Part shown: positions 1 to 5,445 of the stretch, piece after piece
Layout of the letters: every line of letters begins with the position of its first letter
How positions within the stretch are numbered: position 1 is the first letter of the stretch
Source of the DNA: Pseudopedobacter sp.
Lineage (GTDB): Bacteria; Bacteroidota; Bacteroidia; Sphingobacteriales; Sphingobacteriaceae
Direction of reading: 5' to 3'
NCBI GenBank assembly: GCA_014378285.1
Contig: JACMNZ010000001.1
Location: 1-5,593 of the forward strand
DNA length: 5,593 nt
Made by a program: the position numbers and the translations under genes
Notes under the pieces: generated by a model
What the model was told of the DNA's origin: nothing
Database searches by the model: none
What the model saw: only the letters and a program-made list of their open reading frames with translations

Positions 1-513
1 AGCTAATGGGGCACCTTCTAAGCCTTGGGCAATATTTTTTTGGCGAAAATCATTAATGGTAATGATACCTGTTTTTACCGCCAATTGATCTGCATCTCCA
101 ATCTGTAAAGTGGTATTTCCAAATCCATCATTTTTTCTAGAATTTGCTGACGAATGATATATTGTTTGTCCATGACTGGCAATTAAATCTATATTTTCTG
201 TAATTATATTTCTGTTTTTTAAGAAAGAGTTAATCATTTCGCCATGCATATTCCCTATCTTTTTATTCAGTAAGCAAAGCAATTCTAAGTCAACAGTTTT
301 AAGAAAAGCGATTTTTTTAAGTTGATTTTTAAACTCCTCAGAATAAGAAACGGTTTCAAAATCTAAAACTCTTGTTTTTGTATTTAAACCACAGCCTTCA
401 ATTTTACAAAGCGCAATATCTAAACCATCTAAAGAAGTTCCAGACATTAAACCAATAATTAACCTACTTTCTTGTTCAGCAATTTTACTCAGTTTTGCTA
501 TCCAACTATTCAT
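1..513 (-). CDS. anmK: Anhydro-N-acetylmuramic acid kinase, N-terminal 171 residues (3' end outside window)
   Basis: AnmK opens the 1,6-anhydro ring of anhydro-MurNAc and phosphorylates it to MurNAc-6-phosphate, a cytoplasmic step of peptidoglycan recycling. The visible part shows the family hallmarks: the nucleotide-binding motif GLMSGTSLDGLDIAL at residues 21-35, the ASHGQTIYH motif, the QIGDADQLA segment, and NDFRQKNIAQGLEGAPLA at the window edge. Asp155 in NDFR probably corresponds to the general base of characterised AnmK enzymes. The ATG at 511-513 gives an N-terminus of about 20 residues before the motif, ending in the family-like RLIIGLMSG. The reading frame is open to base 1 with no lesion. 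The gene faces away from the NagX-like gene, with 98 bp between the starts. A TATCTTG element (complement of 531-537) could be its -7 box; no matching -33 element is evident. AnmK enzymes are usually about 350-400 residues, so roughly half is missing here. Identification is firm. Confidence 0.93.
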   Translation of the reverse strand, partial: MNSWIAKLSKIAEQESRLIIGLMSGTSLDGLDIALCKIEGCGLNTKTRVLDFETVSYSEEFKNQLKKIAFLKTVDLELLCLLNKKIGNMHGEMINSFLKNRNIITENIDLIASHGQTIYHSSANSRKNDGFGNTTLQIGDADQLAVKTGIITINDFRQKNIAQGLEGAPLA

Positions 514-539
514 GATTTAAAAATTTAGAACAAGATACA

Positions 540-590
540 AAAGCAATTAATTTTTTGAGATAAACATTATAGGAATGATTAGATTGCTTT
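540..590. repeat. 8-bp inverted repeat in the divergent anmK/nagX intergenic region
   Basis: AAAGCAAT (540-547) and its exact complement ATTGCTTT (583-590) are separated by 35 bp and lie between the two divergent starts. The arms overlap or adjoin the likely promoter boxes of both genes (TATCTTG on the minus strand at 531-537, TATATTTA on the plus strand at 590-597). Such spacing could suit a regulator binding two half-sites. However, an 8-bp match in about 100 bp of AT-rich DNA is not rare by chance, so an operator role is a guess. Confidence 0.25.
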
Positions 591-611
591 ATATTTAATC
601 CCACAGTTTAA

Positions 612-1745
612 ATGATGAATCAAACATCAACCGCAAATAGAAGGCTTTTATCTTTAGATTTTTTTAGGGGATTGACCGTTGCCGCCATGATTTTGGTTAA
701 TAATCCTGGCGATTGGAGTCATATTTATGCTCCATTAGAACACTCTGACTGGAACGGTTGTACGCCAACCGATTTAATTTTTCCTTTCTTTTTGTTTATT
801 GTAGGTGTTTCAGTTGTTTACGCTTTAGACAATAAATTAGCAGATTTAAAAAATCACAATGCGCTCATTTTCACCATTTCAAAACGGGCATTACTATTAT
901 TAGGCTTAGGATTATTGATGTCTTTGCAGCCCTATTTTGATTTTGCTAATTTTCGTATTCCTGGGGTACTACAACGCATTGCTGTAGTTTATTTTATTTG
1001 TGCATTGCTGTTCTTAAAAATAAACCCGGGTATCCTTTTTAAGATATTCATCAGTATATTAATTGCTTATTGGCTCATGATGGTTTTAATTCCTGTACCG
1101 GGTTTTGGAAATGCCAACCTTGGTAAAGAAACTAATTTAGGTGCTTGGTTAGACCGTTTTTTATTAACCGAAAATCATTTATGGATCAATAGTAAAACTT
1201 GGGATCCCGAAGGTGTTTTAAGCACTTTACCATCTATTGCTTCCGGGCTTTTTGGCGTTTTGATGGGCGTAATTTTAAAATCTAAACAGAGAACAGAAGA
1301 GAATAAAGTGATTTGGTTATTTGTTTATGGCTTTATCGCTTTCTTGTTTGGATTAATGTGGGACTTGTTTTTTCCGATAAATAAATCTTTATGGACCAGT
1401 TCTTATGTTCTATATGCGGGCGGTTTGGCTAGTATGGGTTTAGCTTTATGTTATTGGTTAATTGATGTAAAAGGTTTTACAAAATTCACAAAACCGTTTG
1501 TAATATATGGCGTAAATGCAATTACGGTCTATTTTGCTTCTGGAATTATTGCAAGGTCTATGAATATTTTAAAAACCACTTTGAACGGAGAAGAAGTTAA
1601 TTGGAAAAGCTATTTATACCTACAATTTTATACCCCAAATTTTTCTCCTGATAATGCTTCTTTAGCTTGGGCAATATCCTTTGTGTTTATTTGGTTTTTG
1701 ATACTTTGGGCAATGTATAAGAAAGGAATTGTTATTAAAGTTTAA
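612..1745 (+). CDS. NagX/HGSNAT-like membrane acyltransferase (DUF5009-type)
   Basis: This 377-residue integral membrane protein resembles the bacterial NagX / heparan-alpha-glucosaminide N-acetyltransferase group. The human relative transfers acetyl from cytosolic acetyl-CoA across the membrane to terminal glucosamine; the bacterial substrate is not settled. Hallmarks are RLLSLDFFRGLTVAAMILVN at residues 11-30, HSDWNGCTPTDLIFPFFLF at 44-62, WDPEGVLSTLPSIASGLFG at 197-215, PINKSLWTSSYVLYAGG at 255-271 and YGVNAITVYFASG at 299-311. His44 aligns with the catalytic histidine of HGSNAT (His-x-x-Trp-Asn-Gly). About ten hydrophobic segments are visible, and the C-terminus ends in a basic tail (MYKKGIVIKV). 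Two adjacent ATGs (612 and 615) are equally plausible starts; neither has a Shine-Dalgarno sequence, as is usual in Bacteroidota. TATATTTA at 590-597 could be a -7 box. Divergence from anmK suggests a role in amino-sugar or murein-sugar salvage, which is inference from context. The symbol nagX is often used for relatives but was not assigned because orthology is untested. Confidence 0.88.
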   Translation: MMNQTSTANRRLLSLDFFRGLTVAAMILVNNPGDWSHIYAPLEHSDWNGCTPTDLIFPFFLFIVGVSVVYALDNKLADLKNHNALIFTISKRALLLLGLGLLMSLQPYFDFANFRIPGVLQRIAVVYFICALLFLKINPGILFKIFISILIAYWLMMVLIPVPGFGNANLGKETNLGAWLDRFLLTENHLWINSKTWDPEGVLSTLPSIASGLFGVLMGVILKSKQRTEENKVIWLFVYGFIAFLFGLMWDLFFPINKSLWTSSYVLYAGGLASMGLALCYWLIDVKGFTKFTKPFVIYGVNAITVYFASGIIARSMNILKTTLNGEEVNWKSYLYLQFYTPNFSPDNASLAWAISFVFIWFLILWAMYKKGIVIKV

Positions 1746-1832
1746 TTAACAAATTAATAATCAATTGCATTATATAGGCACTAAAATTAATTCATAATTT
1801 GTATCTTTTTATGAAAACAAGCTTTGCAATAA

Positions 1833-2222
1833 ATGAAAAAATTTAAAGTATTATTTTTATCCGAAGCTAGAGCGTTTTTGTTAGAACGTGATATAAAAAA
1901 GCTGGATAATGTGTTTTTAATATAGTTAAAGCAAAAATAAAACGGATAATGAACTATTCAAAAAAGTAAAAGTAAAAATTTGAGAATTTCAGATCTCTTT
2001 TTTAGAAAACACATTATCGAATTTTTGCTTTTTGGGATAAGAAAGACAAACATCAAATCTTGATTTTTACAACTTACTGGATTATTAAAAAAACAGAATA
2101 AAACACCTGAAAAGGAAATTGATAAATCAAAATATGTCAGACCTTTGGCGGAGAAGCCTCTTAAATCCTTAACACGAAAAAAACTTACAATTGAATATTT
2201 GAATAATATTTACTGGTTTTAA
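1833..2222 (+). pseudogene. Decayed Gp49/HigB-like toxin (RelE/ParE superfamily)
   Basis: No intact reading frame is present, but successive frames spell a phage Gp49-like toxin of about 110 residues. From the ATG at 1833 the pieces are MKKFKVLFLSEARAFLLERD, then NIVKAKIK (1919-1942), DNELFKKVKVKI (1945-1980), RSLF and KTHYRIFAFWDKKDKHQIL (1991-2062) ending in IIKKTE, then KTPEKEIDKSKYVR (2100-2141). The order and wording match family members (EFRTLY, HYRLFAFWDK, GIIKKTxKTP). Lesions: loss of one T in the T-run at 1914-1918, loss of one A in 1939-1942, a TGA at 1981-1983 where the family has Trp, an indel near 1990, a TAG at 2003-2005, and loss of one A near 2097. The last frame runs on to a stop at 2220-2222 and no longer looks like the family after about 2144. 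TATCTTTT at 1802-1809 is a possible old -7 box. The HTH antitoxin that normally follows such toxins is missing; hisS begins 23 bp beyond. With two nonsense codons and four indels, sequencing error is an unlikely explanation. Confidence 0.82.
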
Positions 2223-2245
2223 CTATTTTTTAAAATTCAATTAAT

Positions 2246-3616
2246 TCAATCTTTTAGTTTTAAGATCAAATCCTGAACGCTTATCTTAATCTGCTCTCCA
2301 ATTTCCATATTTTTTAAGCTTAATAAGCCACTTTGCATTTCATCATCCCCGATAATTACCACATAAGGGATTGATTTTTCATTTGCGTATTGCATTTGTT
2401 TCTTCATCTTGGCCCCAAACGGAAAAAGTTCTGCATTAATTTCAGCTAAGCGCAACTGGTTTAAAATTGGGATAGCAAAATCCTCCTCGTCTTCACCAAA
2501 AACACAAATTAAAACTTTTGTGCTTTCTGTTTGAGTAGAAGGGAATAAATTTAATTCTTCTAAAACATCATAGATTCTATCCGCACCAAAAGATATTCCT
2601 ACACCTGTTAATCCTTCCTTGCCAAACATGCCAGTTAAATCATCATACCTGCCACCACCACCAATGGATCCCATAGCAGCTTCATTAGTTTTAACTTCAA
2701 AAATACATCCTGTATAATAATTTAAGCCACGAGCCAAGGTCAAATCAAGTTCAACCTTTGCTTTTTGTAAACTAAAATTAGAAAGATAGGAGAATATTTT
2801 TTCGATTTCTGTGATACCAGTTAAACCAATTTGGGAATCTTTTAAAACTATTTTTAAAGAATCTAATTTCTCTTGGTTATCTCCCGATAATAAAATTACT
2901 GGTTTTAAAATCGCTATATCTTTTTCCTCAAAACCTTTTTCTAAAAGTTCTTTTTCAACTCCGTCTAAACCAATTTTATCTAATTTATCAATGGCTACAG
3001 TCATATCAACAATCATATCGGGTTTGCCTATTAATTCTGCAATACCGGATAGTATTTTTCTATTATTGATTTTTATAGTAAAATCTTGTAGTCCTAAAGC
3101 CGATAATGCTTCATCATAAATACAGATAAATTCTGCTTCATTTAATAAGGAATCAGAACCCACAACATCCGCATCGCACTGATAAAATTCACGGTATCTT
3201 CCTTTCTGTGGTCTATCTGCCCGCCAAACAGGTTGAATTTGAAAACGCTTAAAAGGAGCAGTGATTTCGTTTTGGTGCATTACCACATAACGGGCAAACG
3301 GAACGGTTAAATCATAACGTAGTGCTTTTTCAGAAATCAGCGGAAGCAAACTTTTAGAAGTTATGTTTTCTTTTAACCCTTCTGCCTTAGAAAAATAATC
3401 CCCACTATTGATAATTTTAAAAATAAGTTGGTCACCTTCATCTCCATATTTTCCGGTAAGTGTTTCCAAATTCTCCATAGTTGGAGTCTGTATTTCTTGA
3501 TAGCCAAATTTTCTAAATACTTTTTTAATCGTATCAAAAATATAGTTGCGTCTAATCATCACCACAGGTCCAAAATCTCTTGTTCCTTTAGGAATTGCTG
3601 CCTTCACATTTGCCAT
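2246..3616 (-). CDS. hisS: Histidine--tRNA ligase
   Basis: HisRS charges tRNA-His with histidine in the cytoplasm and is essential. The 456-residue product carries the class II aminoacyl-tRNA synthetase signatures. Numbered from the ATG at 3616, these are the substrate loop LRYDLTVPFARY (99-110), motif 2 RADRPQKGRYREFYQCDADV (132-151), the histidine-binding LARGLNYYTG (294-303), the glycine-rich GSIGGGGRYDDLTG (316-329) and motif 3 GVGISFGADRIYD (338-350). A C-terminal anticodon-binding domain follows from about residue 366 (KVLICVFGEDEEDF onward). The frame extends 21 bp upstream to a TTG at 3637, but the ATG at 3614-3616 is preferred because MANVKAAIPKGTRDF is the usual N-terminus and the putative -7 box lies in the extension. 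LRYDLTVPFARY and REFYQCD resemble archaeal/eukaryotic HisRS more than E. coli HisRS (LRPEGTAG), which is normal for Bacteroidota. About 30 residues between YGDEGDQLIF and LRYDL form a lineage-type insertion. It is monocistronic as far as visible, and identification is secure. Confidence 0.97.
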   Translation of the reverse strand: MANVKAAIPKGTRDFGPVVMIRRNYIFDTIKKVFRKFGYQEIQTPTMENLETLTGKYGDEGDQLIFKIINSGDYFSKAEGLKENITSKSLLPLISEKALRYDLTVPFARYVVMHQNEITAPFKRFQIQPVWRADRPQKGRYREFYQCDADVVGSDSLLNEAEFICIYDEALSALGLQDFTIKINNRKILSGIAELIGKPDMIVDMTVAIDKLDKIGLDGVEKELLEKGFEEKDIAILKPVILLSGDNQEKLDSLKIVLKDSQIGLTGITEIEKIFSYLSNFSLQKAKVELDLTLARGLNYYTGCIFEVKTNEAAMGSIGGGGRYDDLTGMFGKEGLTGVGISFGADRIYDVLEELNLFPSTQTESTKVLICVFGEDEEDFAIPILNQLRLAEINAELFPFGAKMKKQMQYANEKSIPYVVIIGDDEMQSGLLSLKNMEIGEQIKISVQDLILKLKD

Positions 3617-3864
3617 GGTGCAAATTACGTAATTCAATATTATTTGGACAAAATTTATCTTTTATAAATATTGTTTGATATGTAATTTTTAGATTTAAAA
3701 TAATCAAGCCTTTAACAACTATAATTTTAAAGCCATCGTTCTATTACATTAGAGTTTAATATTTAAGAGTTTTATATGAATTTTTGGATCAGACAAACAA
3801 TTAAAAAACCGTGATAAAGGTGATTAGATTTCTTAAATCTTAATGAAATGGTTTTCTTTGCGCT
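3617..3864. other. Divergent hisS/DUF3078 intergenic region without a gene
   Basis: These 248 bp separate the divergent starts of hisS and the DUF3078 gene. I see only very short reading frames, for example a 12-codon ATG frame at 3776, and no tRNA-like or strong hairpin structure. The clearest symmetry is AGATTT/AAATCT (3826-3831 and 3835-3840). TTTC at 3829-3832 and TTTCTTTG at 3853-3860, spaced 20 bp apart, form a weak -33/-7 match that ends four bases before the ATG at 3865. Confidence 0.5.
3621..3652 (-). promoter_or_regulatory. Putative hisS promoter
   Basis: On the minus strand, TTTG (complement of 3649-3652) and TAATTTG (complement of 3621-3627) are separated by 21 bp. This approximates the Bacteroidota -33 TTTG / -7 TAnnTTTG pattern, with the -7 box one T short. 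Transcription would begin within a few bases of the ATG at 3616, giving an almost leaderless mRNA. AT-rich DNA yields such matches easily, so support is modest. Confidence 0.3.
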
Positions 3865-4860
3865 ATGGGGAAAAAAATAAGTGTTGGGTTTCTTTTCATA
3901 ATTATCGTTATTTTTTGTTGCTCATCTGTAAAAGCACAAACCTACAGAGTGGATAGTATTGCCGTAAAAACCATTCAACCTAAAAAAAATCCGTTTCCAA
4001 CTCGCCCTACTATTTTTTTTATATACACCAGAAATCTCCCCGTAAGTAATCTAAACTCTAAGGTTAATTATTGGAAAACCAACCTCAGCTTTGGTATAAA
4101 TCTCAATCAGGCTGCGTTTAGTGATAATTGGAGTTCGGGAGGTGTTAACTCCGTTGCTTTAGGTTCCGTTTTAAATTATAAAGCAGAGTATAACAAGAAT
4201 GACATCAACTATACCTCTGAAGTTCTTTTACAATATGGGAAATTAAAAAACGAAGGTCAACTAGAAAGAAAAACTAATGATAGGATGTTTTTTGATAATA
4301 AAGCTGCAGTAAAACTTTCAAAAAATTGGAGCTTTTTTGGTTCAGTAAGTTTTGAGTCGCAATTTGATTTGGGATACACCTATTCTAAAGATGCACAGGG
4401 AAACGAAGTCAGAACTTTGATTTCTAAGTTTATGGCCCCGGGCTATTTGACAGAATCTTTAGGTTTTGAATATAAACCCGTAAATTATTTCAGCGTTCGT
4501 TTAGGTACCGGAACAGCTCGACAAACATTTTTATTGGACACAACATTATATAGAAATAATCCTAAAAACTTTGGTGTACCGATAGGAAAAACATTTAGAA
4601 ACGAACTAGCTTTTCAGATTGTAGCTAATTTTGATAAGGATATAATGCCCAATTTAAATCTAAAATCTAGGTATTTATTGTTTGCCGCCTATGAAAAATT
4701 AACAGGAATAGACCAAAGATTAGACGTAACCGTAACCGCAAAAGTAAATAGATTAATAAATGTTACTGTTGGCGCAACAGGTCTTTATGATAATGATTTC
4801 AGCAATAAAATTCAATATACCCAAAATTTAGCTTTAGGAATTGTATTTAAAATGAGATAG
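3865..4860 (+). CDS. DUF3078 domain-containing secreted/outer-membrane protein
   Basis: This 331-residue protein of unknown function belongs to a Bacteroidota-restricted family. It opens with a signal peptide: MGKKIS, then a hydrophobic core at residues 7-18, and probable signal peptidase I cleavage after VKA (24/25). Cys18-Cys19 lie at the end of the core, but the preceding residues are not a good lipobox. The DUF3078 core starts near residue 69: YWKTNLSFGINLNQAAFSDN, then the conserved WSSGGVNSVALGS (89-101), NWSFFGSVSFESQFDLGY (154-171), FMAPGYLTESLGFEYKP (189-205) and YFSVRLGTGTARQTF (208-222). Alternating polar/hydrophobic stretches with aromatic residues suggest beta strands, so a beta-barrel in the outer membrane is likely though unproven. 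The last segment, NLALGIVFKMR, has the look of a closing strand, although it ends in Arg instead of an aromatic residue. The frame is intact; no other in-frame start keeps the signal peptide. The gene stands alone, divergent from hisS. Confidence 0.87.
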   Translation: MGKKISVGFLFIIIVIFCCSSVKAQTYRVDSIAVKTIQPKKNPFPTRPTIFFIYTRNLPVSNLNSKVNYWKTNLSFGINLNQAAFSDNWSSGGVNSVALGSVLNYKAEYNKNDINYTSEVLLQYGKLKNEGQLERKTNDRMFFDNKAAVKLSKNWSFFGSVSFESQFDLGYTYSKDAQGNEVRTLISKFMAPGYLTESLGFEYKPVNYFSVRLGTGTARQTFLLDTTLYRNNPKNFGVPIGKTFRNELAFQIVANFDKDIMPNLNLKSRYLLFAAYEKLTGIDQRLDVTVTAKVNRLINVTVGATGLYDNDFSNKIQYTQNLALGIVFKMR

Positions 4861-4891
4861 TTGATTAGTCGAATCATTGATTTTACATTTA
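4861..4891 (+). promoter_or_regulatory. Putative promoter of the antitoxin/toxin module
   Basis: TTG at 4861-4863 and TACATTTA at 4884-4891 lie 20 bp apart, close to the Bacteroidota -33/-7 pattern (seven of eight positions match TAnnTTTG). Transcription would start near 4896-4898, about 28 bases before the ATG at 4925. This argues against the upstream ATG at 4877, which would lie inside the promoter. A weak 5-bp hairpin (4862-4866 with 4872-4876) overlaps the -33 side and could be a small operator. Confidence 0.33.
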
Positions 4892-4924
4892 GAAATTTTT
4901 ATGTTGTTTAAAATTCCAATAATT

Positions 4925-5170
4925 ATGACATGTGTTGTTCTAAGGAAGCAATTGAAAGATAAAATAAATAAGACTGAAAATCTTGAACTATTAGAAGAAG
5001 CTAATAGACTTTTGGGAATTGAAGTTAATAATAATGTTGTTTTTGAATTTTCTGATTCTCAGAAAGAAAGAATTAATAATTTATTAATGCAGATAAAAAA
5101 TGGAAATTTTTTATCTGAAATTGAAGCAAATAAAGAAATTGATGAATGGCTAGAAAATAATTTGGTCTAA
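4925..5170 (+). CDS. Antitoxin-like small protein of a RelE/ParE-type module
   Basis: This 81-residue, charged, largely helical protein resembles the short antitoxins that precede RelE/ParE-type toxins in Bacteroidota. The N-terminal half (LRKQLKDKINKTE, LELLEEANRLLGIE) fits the dimerising part of such antitoxins. The C-terminal half (FSDSQKERINNLLMQIKNGN, then EIEANKEIDEWLE) fits the toxin-wrapping part. The frame is open from an ATG at 4877, but the extra residues there are hydrophobic and unlike the family, and that ATG sits in the putative promoter. The ATG at 4925 is therefore preferred; 4901 is also possible. The toxin relic overlaps its 3' end. Adding one A to the A-run at 5154-5157 would end the protein as EIDEWLEK, which is family-like, instead of the present EIDEWLENNLV, so its C-terminus may itself be altered. 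The identification rests on sequence style and the adjacent toxin, and the exact antitoxin family is not assigned. Confidence 0.68.
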   Translation: MTCVVLRKQLKDKINKTENLELLEEANRLLGIEVNNNVVFEFSDSQKERINNLLMQIKNGNFLSEIEANKEIDEWLENNLV

Positions 5171-5445
5171 TCAAGCTCAAAAAGATATAAAAGAAATTTT
5201 ATATCTCTGGTTCATAAGAACTAAATCAAAAGCTTACAGTAAAATTTTAAATCAACAATTTAATTACTCAATTAAATTGCTGCAAACCCACCCTAATATA
5301 GTAAATCCACAAATATTGAAATAATAAGAATTAAATTGTTAGAGATTACTTTTTGATTTTTAAATTTAACGAAAAAGAATTGTTAATTATTTCTATCTGG
5401 GATAGCCGTCAAGACCCTATAAAACTTAAAGAATTATTAAGTTAG
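5146..5445 (+). pseudogene. Frameshifted RelE/ParE-type toxin
   Basis: Three frames spell one toxin. Frame pieces are KIIWSNQAQKDIKEILYLW onward (5154-5321, reaching HPNIVNPQILK), IIRIK (5321-5335), and IVRDYFLIFKFNEKELL then IISIWDSRQDPIKLKELLS (5335-5442, stop TAG at 5443). WSNQAQKDIKEI at the start and IWDSRQDPIKL at the end are typical of RelE/ParE-type mRNA interferase or gyrase toxins. As read, the first piece has no ATG, GTG or TTG start, since a TAG at 5151-5153 precedes it. Restoring one A in each of three A-runs (5154-5157, 5319-5321, 5333-5335) gives a continuous 100-residue protein starting ATG at 5146 (MARKIIWSNQ), a normal family length, overlapping the antitoxin end as expected of a two-gene operon. 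No other stop remains. It is either a recent pseudogene or an intact gene with homopolymer sequencing errors. Confidence 0.8.
5183..5206 (+). repeat. Perfect 10-bp hairpin with GAAA loop inside toxin relic
   Basis: AGATATAAAA (5183-5192) is followed by GAAA and then its exact complement TTTTATATCT (5197-5206). As RNA this is a ten-pair stem closed by a GNRA-type tetraloop, about 18-40 bases after the antitoxin stop. The stem is almost all A-U and also encodes the conserved DIKEILYL segment of the toxin, so it may be coincidental. There is no following U-tract, so it is not a typical terminator. Confidence 0.4.

Noticed and set aside
2811..3119. 102-codon plus-strand frame opposite hisS
   Set aside because: It lies wholly antisense within the conserved HisRS coding region, has a serine/lysine/proline-rich shadow composition and no recognisable motif.
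3617..3637. N-terminal extension of hisS to a TTG start
   Set aside because: The extra seven residues (MNYVICT) are not part of the usual HisRS N-terminus, and an ATG with the standard MANVKAAIPKGTRDF follows.
3428..3667. 79-codon plus-strand frame over the hisS start
   Set aside because: Most of it is antisense to the N-terminal coding part of hisS; it has no family resemblance.
3776..3814. Short ATG frame (12 codons) and overlapping ATG frames at 3843/3848 upstream of the DUF3078 gene as leader peptides
   Set aside because: They have no ribosome-binding signal, no regulatory residue pattern and no paired hairpins; chance frames in AT-rich DNA.
4862..4883. Hairpin after the DUF3078 stop as a rho-independent terminator
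   Set aside because: Only five A/T-rich pairs followed by a short broken T stretch; too weak to call a terminator.
4877..4924. Longer antitoxin start at 4877
   Set aside because: It would place a hydrophobic leader before a small cytoplasmic antitoxin and puts the start inside the likely promoter; the ATG at 4925 fits the family length better.
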